Of a stretch of DNA of 64,000 bases, positions 35,693 to 44,257 are shown in pieces; within the stretch, counting starts at the first letter, position 1; each line of letters opens with the position of its first letter. A model generated the notes under the pieces. The model was not told the DNA's origin. It saw only the letters and a list, made by a program, of their open reading frames with translations, and did not search any database. Made by a program: the position numbers and the translations under genes. This DNA is from Echinicola shivajiensis (GTDB lineage Bacteria > Bacteroidota > Bacteroidia > Cytophagales > Cyclobacteriaceae): NCBI RefSeq assembly GCF_018642165.1, contig NZ_JAHHZM010000017.1, positions 1 to 64,000 of the forward strand. The letters run 5' to 3'.

Positions 35693-36955
35693 TCTTCTTG
35701 AACCTCCTGAGCTTCTAGTAGCGCTTCCTGAGCTCCTGGAAGACGATGAGCTACTGCTTCTTGAAGGTGTATAGCTACTGGAACTTCTGGTCCTAGTAGG
35801 TGTTGAATACGTGTTATTGCTTGAACGACTAGGTGAAGAACTTCTATTGTATGATGGTGAAGAACTTCTGGTTCTGCTGCTAGGTGCAGAATAACTAGAA
35901 CTATTTGATCTGCTTGTAGAAGGTGCTATTGACCTCGTTGAAGTACTTCTGCTTGGGCTGTATGCACTTCTTGTTCTTTCGCTGCTGCTAGGGCGTGTCA
36001 TAACTGCAGAGTTCGCAGTCCTTCTGCTAGGATTAGCAGAGGTGATTCTACTTCTACCGTTAGTGTAATCGTTTTGAGATCTGTTGAAATCTGAAGAGGC
36101 TTTTCTGCTACTTGCATCCACCCTGTTCACTACGCTTCTTCTTGCATCAGTTCTAGATGCTGCAGGTGAAGTAGCCCTTCTTGAACTTGCAGAGGTAATT
36201 GTACTTCCTCTTCTTGAACTTGCGGCTCTTACAATCCTTCTGCTTTCATTTGAATAGATATTGTTGATAATGACAGGTCTGCCGTAATATCCGCCATAGT
36301 AACCACCGTAATATCCTCCGTAAGCATAGCTAGGACCCCAGAAAGGATCATAGAAAGGGCTATAATAAGGTCTGTATCCCCAAGGGCTTCCAAAACCAAT
36401 TCCGAAACCAATGGAAAGGTTGAATCCTGGTCTGAAACCATATCCTGGGCCCCAGAATGGATCGTAGAATCCACCGAAGCCCAAACTAGGATAAAAGCCA
36501 TAAGGACCTCCGTAGAACCCTAATGTACTGTACATCCATGGATTGGTGTTCCATGAACTGGAACCTTTTGGATTGCTGTAGCCATAAAAATTATTGTAAA
36601 CATTGACATCACCTTCTCCTCCGGTATTGCCTTCTACAGCTGCATCATCAAAATAAACAATATCATCTGCGACGGTATCGTTTTGAACTTGATATTTTGC
36701 AATATATTCAGGATTGACATTTTTTGCCGAAAAACTTTCCTGAGTATATTGGTTTGAATCATCCACTTCAGAGTATTTACTGAAGTTATTAGGTGTATTG
36801 TTGGAAACCGCATTAGCAGTTACTACTGCATCATCCGAAGCCATAAAATACATGTCGTCTGATTCTCCATTCATAGCACTGTAACTACTGCTACAGCCAA
36901 CCATTCCCAGGGCGGCAAGGAAACCAAGGTATCGATATGTGAAAATTTTATTCAT
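35681..36955 (-). CDS. Low-complexity lipoprotein, Gly/Tyr-rich middle and Ser/Arg-rich tail
   Basis: A protein of 424 residues with no recognised domain. The signal peptide ends in the lipobox GMVGC (Cys21). Residues about 25-115 are Asp/Asn/Ser-rich. Residues about 120-232 are extremely rich in Gly, Tyr, Phe, Pro and Trp with repeated DPFWGP and GGYYGGYYG units. From about 235 to the end nearly all residues are Ser, Arg, Thr, Ala or Pro. It is likely a surface or periplasmic disordered lipoprotein. Function is unknown. It is monocistronic and divergent from proS. Confidence 0.85.
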   Translation of the reverse strand: MNKIFTYRYLGFLAALGMVGCSSSYSAMNGESDDMYFMASDDAVVTANAVSNNTPNNFSKYSEVDDSNQYTQESFSAKNVNPEYIAKYQVQNDTVADDIVYFDDAAVEGNTGGEGDVNVYNNFYGYSNPKGSSSWNTNPWMYSTLGFYGGPYGFYPSLGFGGFYDPFWGPGYGFRPGFNLSIGFGIGFGSPWGYRPYYSPFYDPFWGPSYAYGGYYGGYYGGYYGRPVIINNIYSNESRRIVRAASSRRGSTITSASSRRATSPAASRTDARRSVVNRVDASSRKASSDFNRSQNDYTNGRSRITSANPSRRTANSAVMTRPSSSERTRSAYSPSRSTSTRSIAPSTSRSNSSSYSAPSSRTRSSSPSYNRSSSPSRSSNNTYSTPTRTRSSSSYTPSRSSSSSSSRSSGSATRSSGGSRRGGN

Positions 36956-37023
36956 AATAGTTTAGTTTACAACACTCAACACTATATACGTGCTCTTCGG
37001 AAGATGGTTATGATTTTTTAATT

Positions 37024-37031
37024 TATATTTG
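37024..37031 (+). promoter_or_regulatory. -7 promoter element for proS
   Basis: TATATTTG fits TAnnTTTG, 56 bases before the ATG at 37088. The -33 box is not evident. Confidence 0.5.
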
Positions 37032-37087
37032 CTTCCCAAAATAGGAACTAAAGTTAAAGAGTTTTTTCAAAACAACAAATTATACAA

Positions 37088-38569
37088 ATGAGCAAAGGTC
37101 TGCCAAAAAGAAGTGAGGATTACTCCCTGTGGTACAATGAACTAGTGAAAAGAGCTGATTTGGCGGAAAACTCCGCTGTGAGAGGTTGTATGGTCATTAA
37201 GCCCTATGGTTATTCGATCTGGGAAAAGATGCAACAGCAACTAGACCAGATGTTTAAGGATACTGGACATAGCAATGCTTATTTTCCGCTTTTTATTCCT
37301 AAATCATACTTGTCCAAGGAGGCAAGTCATGTGGAAGGTTTTGCCAAAGAGTGTGCTGTGGTTACTCATTACAGATTGAAGAATTCAGACGATAATAAAA
37401 GTGTGGTGGTAGATCCTGAAGCAAAGTTGGAAGAAGAGCTGATTGTCCGTCCTACATCAGAGACGGTGATTTGGAGTACTTATAAAAACTGGATTCAGTC
37501 ATATAGGGATTTGCCTTTGAAGGTAAACCAATGGGCCAATGTGGTGAGATGGGAGATGAGAACCAGGTTGTTCCTAAGGACAGCAGAGTTTTTGTGGCAA
37601 GAGGGGCATACTGCCCATGCTACTCGTGAGGAAGCTATTGAGGAAACTGAACAAATGATGAATGTCTATGCCCAGTTTGCCGAAGAATATATGGGTGTGC
37701 CTGTGGTGAAAGGTATTAAGACAGAGAACGAGCGATTTGCAGGAGCGGAGGAAACGTATTGTATAGAAGCTATGATGCAAGATGGCAAGGCCCTGCAGGC
37801 TGGAACCTCCCATTTCCTAGGCCAGAATTTTGCAAAGGCTTTTGATGTGAAGTTTGCCACTAAAGAAGGCGGATTGGAGCATGTATGGGGCACATCCTGG
37901 GGGGTGAGTACACGTTTGATGGGGGCTTTGATTATGGCTCATTCGGATGATAAGGGTTTGGTATTGCCTCCTAAATTGGCTCCGATTCAGGTTGTAATTG
38001 TCCCTATATTTAGAAGTGAGGAAGAATTGCAAGCTATTGAGGAAAAGGCCCATGAGATCATGAATAAATTAAAACCTTTGGGCATATCGGTTAAGTTTGA
38101 TCATAGGGATACCCATAAACCAGGTTGGAAATTTGCAGAATACGAATTGAAGGGAGTTCCTGTGAGGATAGCAATGGGGCCAAGAGATCTTGCCAACAAT
38201 ACCATTGAAGTAGCCAGAAGAGATACTTTGACCAAGGAGATGGTGAAGCTTGGAGAGGTTGAAATAGAAAAGTTAGTGGTGGAATTGCTGGATGAGATCC
38301 AAGAGAATATTTATCAAAAAGCACTTCAGTTCAGAGAGGAGAAAACTACCAAGGTAAATACTTGGGAGGAATTCCAGAAGGTATTGGAAGAAAAAGGCGG
38401 GTTTGTTTCAGCCCATTGGGATGGAAGCTCAGAAACAGAAGAAAAGATCAAAGATTTGACCAAAGCAACGATACGTTGTATTCCATTGGATCAGGAAGCA
38501 GAGGAAGGAAAGTGTGTGTTGACTGGAAACCCGTCTAAAGGAAGGGTGCTTTTCGCTAAGGCCTATTAA
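37088..38569 (+). CDS. proS: Prolyl-tRNA synthetase, type 3 (archaeal/eukaryotic-like)
   Basis: Charges tRNA-Pro. It has 493 residues, the short class II form without the bacterial editing insertion. Motif 2 region [27 protein letters not shown] and the C-terminal anticodon-binding domain from about 300 are clear. The extreme C-terminus (GKCVLTG...AKAY) is the zinc-like domain of this subtype ending in a conserved Tyr. It is followed by a long hairpin. Confidence 0.97.
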   Translation: MSKGLPKRSEDYSLWYNELVKRADLAENSAVRGCMVIKPYGYSIWEKMQQQLDQMFKDTGHSNAYFPLFIPKSYLSKEASHVEGFAKECAVVTHYRLKNSDDNKSVVVDPEAKLEEELIVRPTSETVIWSTYKNWIQSYRDLPLKVNQWANVVRWEMRTRLFLRTAEFLWQEGHTAHATREEAIEETEQMMNVYAQFAEEYMGVPVVKGIKTENERFAGAEETYCIEAMMQDGKALQAGTSHFLGQNFAKAFDVKFATKEGGLEHVWGTSWGVSTRLMGALIMAHSDDKGLVLPPKLAPIQVVIVPIFRSEEELQAIEEKAHEIMNKLKPLGISVKFDHRDTHKPGWKFAEYELKGVPVRIAMGPRDLANNTIEVARRDTLTKEMVKLGEVEIEKLVVELLDEIQENIYQKALQFREEKTTKVNTWEEFQKVLEEKGGFVSAHWDGSSETEEKIKDLTKATIRCIPLDQEAEEGKCVLTGNPSKGRVLFAKAY

Positions 38570-38590
38570 ATTATATCTCCAGAAGTTAAG

Positions 38591-38656
38591 CTGCCTCAGA
38601 TGGTTCTTCAGTAAGTTGATTTTGCTTGAAGGACCAGTTGAGGCAGTTTTGTTTTT
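38591..38656 (+). terminator. Long hairpin terminator after proS
   Basis: CTGCCTCA (38591-38598) pairs with TGAGGCAG (38639-38646). After a 2x2 mismatch TGGTTCTTCA (38601-38610) pairs with TGAAGGACCA (38627-38636) with one G-U. T-rich sequence follows. The stem is unusually long for this genome. Confidence 0.8.
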
Positions 38657-38755
38657 TAGGAAGACGGTTTTCAAATTGGCGGTTTATCAAAATTTATTTT
38701 CATTTTATAATCCCGAAAAATCTCTCTATTTTCAACAAATCAATTTTTAATTTTT

Positions 38756-39217
38756 ATGACTTGGGTAATCATTATAAGTCTTCTTTTAATTGGCTTGGCA
38801 TTGGTCTTACTGGAAGTGCTTTTTGTCCCTGGAACTACCCTTGTTGGTGTTTTGGGATTTCTATTTAGTGGTTTGGGTATTTATTTTACTTTCCAAAATT
38901 ATGAATCCCAAACTGCACTTATGGTTCTTGGAGGTACTATCTTGGCAAATGTAATCGTGGTGTTTTATGGGTTTAAATCCGGGGTTTGGAAGCGATTTTC
39001 ATTAAAAGATACGATTTCTAGCCGAACTTATGATGATCGATTGGAAGGATTGCAGGTAGGACAAAGGGGCAAGACCATTTCCGATATCAAACCATATGGC
39101 AAGGCAGAGTTTGGAGATAAAATATATGAAGTCAAATCCAATTCAGGTTTTATCTCAGCTGGGGCGGAAGTGGAAATACATCAACTTGAAAACAATAGAA
39201 TTATCATTAAACAATAA
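38756..39217 (+). CDS. NfeD-family membrane protein
   Basis: A protein of 153 residues. Two or three membrane helices occupy the first about 75 residues. An OB-fold (LQVGQRGKTISDIKPYGKAEFGDKIYEV, with GFISAGAEVEI) forms the C-terminus. This is the short NfeD form without the ClpP-class protease domain. NfeD proteins pair with flotillin or stomatin partners, as here with floA 3 bases downstream. Confidence 0.9.
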   Translation: MTWVIIISLLLIGLALVLLEVLFVPGTTLVGVLGFLFSGLGIYFTFQNYESQTALMVLGGTILANVIVVFYGFKSGVWKRFSLKDTISSRTYDDRLEGLQVGQRGKTISDIKPYGKAEFGDKIYEVKSNSGFISAGAEVEIHQLENNRIIIKQ

Positions 39218-39220
39218 ACT

Positions 39221-40228
39221 ATGGAATTTTCTAATTCAGCACTCATCTTAGTTGCAGCCTTTGGAGGGCTGATATTGCTATTTATTTTTCTCTATTTTGT
39301 TCCAGTCAACCTGTGGATTACGGCAATTTTTGCCAATGTGAAGGTGGGAATTGGGGAATTAATCGGAATGCGAATCCGTAAAGTGCCGCCAAGTATTATC
39401 GTTAATTCATTGATTACTGCAACCAAAGCTGGACTTGCTTTGACTACTAATGAGCTGGAAACTCACTATCTAGCAGGTGGGAACGTTCCCAATGTAATTC
39501 GTGCGTTAATTTCGGCTGACAAGGCTAATATAAATCTTTCTTTTAAGCAGGCAACAGCAATTGACCTTGCGGGTAGGGATGTATTCGAGGCTGTTCAGAT
39601 CTCGGTAAACCCAAAAGTGATCAACACTCCTAGTGTTGCGGCTGTTGCAGCTGATGGGATTCAGTTGATTGCCAAAGCTAGGGTGACAGTTCGGGCAAAT
39701 ATTGCTCAGCTTGTGGGTGGTTCTGGTGAGGATACCATCCTGGCAAGGGTAGGAGAGGGAATTGTTACTTCAATTGGTTCAGCCAAAACTCACAAAAGCG
39801 TTCTTGAAAATCCCGATAAAATTTCCAAGTTGGTACTTGAAAGAGGCTTGGATGCAGGGACTGCTTTTGAGATCCTATCCATTGATATCGCAGATATTGA
39901 TGTAGGAACTAATATTGGTGCGAAGTTACAAATTGATCAAGCGTCTGCTGACCTTAAAGTAGCAGAGGCAAAGGCTGAAGAAAGAAGGGCAATGGCTGTA
40001 GCCCTTGAACAGGAAATGAAAGCCCGTAATGTGGAGATGAGAGCGAAAGTAGTAGAGGCAGAGGCAGAAGTGCCAAAGGCTATTTCTGAGGCCTTTCGCA
40101 GTGGAAACCTTGGTATCATGGATTACTATAAGATGGAGAATATCAAGTCTGATACAGAAATGAGGGATTCCATTGCAAAACCTGACGAAGGAAAGAAAGG
40201 AGACAATAAATCCAAAGGAGAAAAATAA
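39221..40228 (+). CDS. floA: Flotillin-like protein FloA
   Basis: A protein of 335 residues. One N-terminal membrane hairpin (about 6-30), then the SPFH/band 7 region. A long Ala/Glu-rich coiled-coil (about 245-290, [17 protein letters not shown]) is followed by a charged tail. It matches the FloA (YqfA/UPF0365) subfamily, which organises membrane microdomains. The NfeD partner directly precedes it. Confidence 0.95.
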   Translation: MEFSNSALILVAAFGGLILLFIFLYFVPVNLWITAIFANVKVGIGELIGMRIRKVPPSIIVNSLITATKAGLALTTNELETHYLAGGNVPNVIRALISADKANINLSFKQATAIDLAGRDVFEAVQISVNPKVINTPSVAAVAADGIQLIAKARVTVRANIAQLVGGSGEDTILARVGEGIVTSIGSAKTHKSVLENPDKISKLVLERGLDAGTAFEILSIDIADIDVGTNIGAKLQIDQASADLKVAEAKAEERRAMAVALEQEMKARNVEMRAKVVEAEAEVPKAISEAFRSGNLGIMDYYKMENIKSDTEMRDSIAKPDEGKKGDNKSKGEK

Positions 40229-40253
40229 CTCCTAAGATCCTATTTTGAATTTT

Positions 40254-40294
40254 AAAAGAAAGGCGCTGAATTTGAATTCAGCGCCTTTCTTTTT
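40254..40294 (+). terminator. Strong terminator after floA
   Basis: A 19-bp perfect stem (40254-40272 with 40275-40293) around a 2-base centre, GC-rich core GGCGCTG, flanked by A- and T-rich arms. It probably serves the converging WG-repeat gene as well. Confidence 0.92.
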
Positions 40295-40297
40295 GGA

Positions 40298-41863
40298 TTA
40301 CTTATTCCGTTTTTTCTTCTTTTTCCCGTTAGGTTCTTCTATTACAGGTGGGATATAAATGTCTTCAGCCAGTATTTTATTCGTAGCGTTGTCTACCAAA
40401 ATGGCTTGGTAGTAAATCGGCAAGGCCAATTCACCGTTTTCTTTTAATATTCCGAATTTGTTGTTCTTCTGTACAATGATTCTATCGTAGCCATCTCTTC
40501 TGACAGATTGAAAACAGGGAGAACTGATTTCATGACCTAGCGGATCAATTATTCCATATAGGTTGTTTTCTTCAGTGATGTAATAATAGTCATCCAAAAG
40601 TGAGATGGTGTTGTAGTAATCTTGAAGGAGAATTTTTCCAGTTTTGTCAATTAGGTTAGACTTTCCATTTTTCTTAACAATGGCCAAACCTCTATTAAAT
40701 TCGCCTACTTCATCAAATTGATAAGGAATGACGAGTGCTCCACTGCGGTCTATATAGCCCCATTGATTGCCAGTTTTTATACCTGCAAAGCCTTCTGAGA
40801 ATTTGTTGATTTCATCAAATTGAAAAGGGATTATCAAATTTCCACTTCTGTTTACAAAACCGAATTTTTGATCTTTTACAGCCCCGAATAGATCTTCTTT
40901 TCCTGGGTAAATAGCAGTGACTCCATCCATCGGCACTACTCTCCATACTCCTTTTTGGTCAAGCAGTCCTACCTTTCCATTCTTGAAGTACACATTATAG
41001 TGTTCTGGATCTTTACGGACAACCTCTTTCATGCCTACTATGTCCAAAAGGATGCCGTCTTTTTTCATGACCCTTCTCAGTTTTCCGTGTATATATTCCA
41101 ATATGACATCATCTTCTAAGCTAATTTTATGATAGCTGCTGTAACGAATGTCAGCATCATCTTCCAAGGCCTTGATCAACATGTATTGGTTTTCGTTATA
41201 GCCATAGAAATACTCGCCTTCCAGATGGTACAAGCTATCCAAAATAGGTTCGAGAATGTATTTTCCCTGTCTGTTAATCATGCCAAAACCGGATGGTTCA
41301 TGGGAAATGATCGTTCCATTGGATACCGAACTTAAGCTTTGATAAATCTGATTGGGATTCGGAGAGAGAGGTAGTAAGTAACCTGAAGGGATTTTAGCTA
41401 TTACTTGTCCGTTTTGGGCGATGAATGCATTTTGGAAATTCCCTAAAGATTGAAATTTCTTACTGCCTATATCATAATGGAAATAGGTGTTGCCTTTATT
41501 GGCCAATAACTGGTTATAGTGGGTGTCAATATGGTCATATTCCGGCTTGAGTATTTGTTCCCCATATTCGTGGTACGCCCCAAATTTACCCTCATTGGTT
41601 ACAATGATCCATGGGTTGAGGTATTGGTATATTTCAGCCCCTTCCAGTTCAATGAAAGGTTCATAGCTATGATTGAGAAGTTTTAGCTTTTTGTCTTTGT
41701 CGCTTACCCGAATGGATTCGCCCAAAAGGAAAATATGGTCGTTATTGATTTTTTGGACCATATTATACTGCTGATCATATACTTCGTAAATCTGGGATTG
41801 ACAAAGATTGATACTTATTAAAAACATTGAAATGGCCAAGGCCCATTTCCCATAAATGCTCAT
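40298..41863 (-). CDS. WG-repeat protein, exported
   Basis: A protein of 521 residues with a signal peptide (ending near NLCQSQ). Multiple WG/beta-propeller-like repeats are visible, for example KFGFVNRSGNLIIPFQFDEI, QWGYIDRSGALVIPYQFDEV and KSNLIDKTGKILL. The last residues are Lys-rich (KKKKKRNK). WG-repeat proteins are common in Bacteroidota envelopes and are thought to bind ligands or cell-wall material. No specific function can be assigned. Confidence 0.88.
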   Translation of the reverse strand: MSIYGKWALAISMFLISINLCQSQIYEVYDQQYNMVQKINNDHIFLLGESIRVSDKDKKLKLLNHSYEPFIELEGAEIYQYLNPWIIVTNEGKFGAYHEYGEQILKPEYDHIDTHYNQLLANKGNTYFHYDIGSKKFQSLGNFQNAFIAQNGQVIAKIPSGYLLPLSPNPNQIYQSLSSVSNGTIISHEPSGFGMINRQGKYILEPILDSLYHLEGEYFYGYNENQYMLIKALEDDADIRYSSYHKISLEDDVILEYIHGKLRRVMKKDGILLDIVGMKEVVRKDPEHYNVYFKNGKVGLLDQKGVWRVVPMDGVTAIYPGKEDLFGAVKDQKFGFVNRSGNLIIPFQFDEINKFSEGFAGIKTGNQWGYIDRSGALVIPYQFDEVGEFNRGLAIVKKNGKSNLIDKTGKILLQDYYNTISLLDDYYYITEENNLYGIIDPLGHEISSPCFQSVRRDGYDRIIVQKNNKFGILKENGELALPIYYQAILVDNATNKILAEDIYIPPVIEEPNGKKKKKRNK

Positions 41864-41886
41864 AGATGCTTACTTATTAATATAGA

Positions 41887-41907
41887 ATTCCTAAAAGTAT
41901 TAGGAAT
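41887..41907. repeat. Dyad upstream of the WG-repeat gene
   Basis: ATTCCTAA and TTAGGAAT with a 5-base loop lie 24 bases before the WG-repeat start. There is no T-run on the coding strand. Further out, TTTGTGTGG (41932-41940) and CCACACAAA (41993-42001) form a distant inverted pair. They may be UTR structure or operators. Confidence 0.3.
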
Positions 41908-42013
41908 GTGCGTATTTTCAAAAAATGTTTATTTGTGTGGTAAAAAAATCATGAAACAGGTGAATAGACTGATGTGTTTTTGAGCCTGCCCACCACACAA
42001 AGGAAGATGAATA

Positions 42014-43282
42014 TTAGTGCTTGGTATTTATTTTTTCGAGATCAAACAAATCGGAGATAATGTCAATCATCTCTTCAGCTTGGTCTTTTTTACATGCTGC
42101 TCTTAACTGTACTACTGGTACTTTTATGACCTTTTGCATCATGCTTTTAGTGATCTTGTCAATGATAGCATATTCTTTCTCGCTGGCATTTTTCAAGTAG
42201 CGTTCAAGCTCCTCTTTTCTGATTTGCTCAAGCGCATTTTTTAGCTTGTTAATGGTTGGGGAAACCATCATTTCTTTTTTCCAGTCGTAGAATTCCTCAA
42301 TACTTTGTTCAATGATACTTTCCACCTGAGGTACGGAAGCTAATCGTTTCTCAAGAGCTGCGGTAGCTTTGCTTTGGATATTGTCTACATTATAAAGCAA
42401 TACGCCAGGGACATCTTCAATCGTCGTTTCGATACTTCTTGGTACTGAAAGGTCAACAAATAGTTTATAACTCTTAATGTCTAATTTTTTGGCTAGCTCC
42501 TTGGTGATGAAAGGATCTTTTGTTGAAATAGAGGATACGATTACATCAGCAGATTCCATGGCTTCATAGACTTCATCAAAAGGAATGACCTTGAAGCCTA
42601 ATTCTGCTCCCATATTCTGGGCTTTTTCAAATGTACGGTTGGTTAAGGTTACTTCCGCCTCAGGAAGGTAAACCATATTTTTGGCTACATCCTCACCAAT
42701 TTCTCCCAGACCCATTAATAGGATTCTTGGGTTTCTAGTATTCGAAGTAAGTTCCTCTATCAACTCGACAGCAGCGTATGAAACCGACGCAGCACCATCA
42801 CGGAATGCAGTTTCTTGAACTACTCTTTTGTTGGTGAAGAAAATAGTGTGCATCAAGCGGTGTAAAAATGGACCGGCCATTTCTTCATCTGCAGCTGCTT
42901 GATAAGCTCTTTTTACTTGATTGGATATCTGCATGTCTCCCACAACTTGTGCTTCAAGTCCCATTGATACCTTAAACAGGTGTTCGATGGCTTTTTTATC
43001 ATCATTGATGATAGTGAAGAATTCAAGATACGAGACGATATTGTGGACACATTTTTCAGATCCGATCAATTTGATGATCTCAACACTTAAGTCAAGTTCA
43101 TGCGCATAGTACACCTCTGTCCTGTTACAGGTAGATAAGATAAGGGTGTCTTTCACATTGAAAAACTCCTTTAGCTTTACCAGAAGTGATTGAATGGCCT
43201 TATTGTCTAAAGCAATGATTTCCCTGATTTCTACAGGGGCATTTTTGTATGATAGACTTATGGCTCTAAACTTATGCTGCAT
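42014..43282 (-). CDS. hemA: Glutamyl-tRNA reductase
   Basis: The first enzyme of C5 tetrapyrrole synthesis: reduces Glu-tRNA to glutamate-1-semialdehyde with NADPH. It has 422 residues. The catalytic Cys52 lies in STCNRTEVYY. The GMGLEAQVVGD-like segment appears as SMGLEAQVVGD, and the NADPH motif is GLGEIGEDVAKN. It feeds hemL, located at 24426-25718. Confidence 0.96.
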   Translation of the reverse strand: MQHKFRAISLSYKNAPVEIREIIALDNKAIQSLLVKLKEFFNVKDTLILSTCNRTEVYYAHELDLSVEIIKLIGSEKCVHNIVSYLEFFTIINDDKKAIEHLFKVSMGLEAQVVGDMQISNQVKRAYQAAADEEMAGPFLHRLMHTIFFTNKRVVQETAFRDGAASVSYAAVELIEELTSNTRNPRILLMGLGEIGEDVAKNMVYLPEAEVTLTNRTFEKAQNMGAELGFKVIPFDEVYEAMESADVIVSSISTKDPFITKELAKKLDIKSYKLFVDLSVPRSIETTIEDVPGVLLYNVDNIQSKATAALEKRLASVPQVESIIEQSIEEFYDWKKEMMVSPTINKLKNALEQIRKEELERYLKNASEKEYAIIDKITKSMMQKVIKVPVVQLRAACKKDQAEEMIDIISDLFDLEKINTKH

Positions 43283-43303
43283 TATTTAAGTGTTATTAAA
43301 CTG

Positions 43304-43311
43304 CAAATTTA
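43304..43311 (-). promoter_or_regulatory. -7 promoter element for hemA
   Basis: On the minus strand this reads TAAATTTG, matching TAnnTTTG, 21 bases before the hemA ATG. The -33 position reads TTC instead of TTG. Confidence 0.5.
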
Positions 43312-43531
43312 TTACAGAATAGGCACGAAATGAATTATTTCAGCTTCCTCTATGTAATTTAAAATCTGTCTAAATAAGAAGCGTGGTTTTTTATTCCTAA
43401 TCCAATGCAATAATGCTAAATCTTTGAAAATAATTCCAATACATTTATATTATAGGTGATAGTCAAATTCTATCATAACTCCAATTTATTGTTTTTTAGG
43501 GAGGTATTATTTCAATTAAAGGTTATTTTTT

Positions 43532-44248
43532 ATGAGGAAGAGCATTTTTTATTTCTTGAAAGCCTATCTAGGTTTTACAAAAAGAGAATCGAGGGGATTT
43601 TTATTAGTAGTTCCCTTATTGTTTATTCTTGCTTGGATCCCGAGTGTTTTGGATTGGTATTGGGAACGTGATGCCAAAATTAAATATGAAGAATACTTGA
43701 TGATGGTAAAACGGAAATCGGATAATGTGTTCATTAAAAATTCATATCATGATAGAGAGGATGGAAAGGAGAAGGTAGCCAACAAGAAAAGTGTTATTGC
43801 CGATACTGGAAGATGGGAAAAGCCCAAACGTGAAGGAGAATTAATCAATAAAATTGATTTTTCAGAAGCCGATTCTTCTCTTCTTCAGATTGTTCCTGGT
43901 ATTGGGAATACCTTGGCATCCAGGATCGTTAAGTACCGAGAGCAATTAGGTGGGATGCATGAAAAGTCCCAGCTTTTAGAGGTTTATGGCTTAAAAGAGG
44001 AAGTCGCTAAAGGAATTTTTGAATATTTTGATTTCAATCCACTAATAAAAAAGAAGATCAACTTAAATCATGTTACGGTGCGGGATTTGTCAGCTCATCC
44101 ATATGTGAAATACGGAGAGGCAAAAGTAATAATCGCCTATCGTGAACAGCATGGCCATTACCAGTCCTTGGATGATGTACTCGATATTAAGATCTTTACC
44201 AAGGACTGGCTGGACAGACTTAGGCCTTATTTGACCCTTTCAGAATAA
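43532..44248 (+). CDS. Helix-hairpin-helix (ComEA-like) protein with N-terminal membrane anchor
   Basis: A protein of 238 residues. One membrane helix (about 22-38, GFLLVVPLLFILAW) is followed by a charged linker. Two helix-hairpin-helix units follow, the first IDFSEADSSLLQIVPGIGNTLASRIVKYREQLGG, the second around LNHVTVRDLSAHPYVKYGEAKVIIAYREQHG. The family includes the DNA receptor ComEA. A role in DNA uptake is possible but no other competence gene is near. It converges with the next gene, 9 bases apart. Confidence 0.87.
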   Translation: MRKSIFYFLKAYLGFTKRESRGFLLVVPLLFILAWIPSVLDWYWERDAKIKYEEYLMMVKRKSDNVFIKNSYHDREDGKEKVANKKSVIADTGRWEKPKREGELINKIDFSEADSSLLQIVPGIGNTLASRIVKYREQLGGMHEKSQLLEVYGLKEEVAKGIFEYFDFNPLIKKKINLNHVTVRDLSAHPYVKYGEAKVIIAYREQHGHYQSLDDVLDIKIFTKDWLDRLRPYLTLSE

Positions 44249-44257
44249 TGGAATTGA

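Noticed and set aside
35700-36240. Repetitive DNA resembling a repeat array
   Set aside because: The periodicity comes from Ser/Arg codons of the lipoprotein. There are no fixed-length repeats and spacers, so it is not CRISPR.
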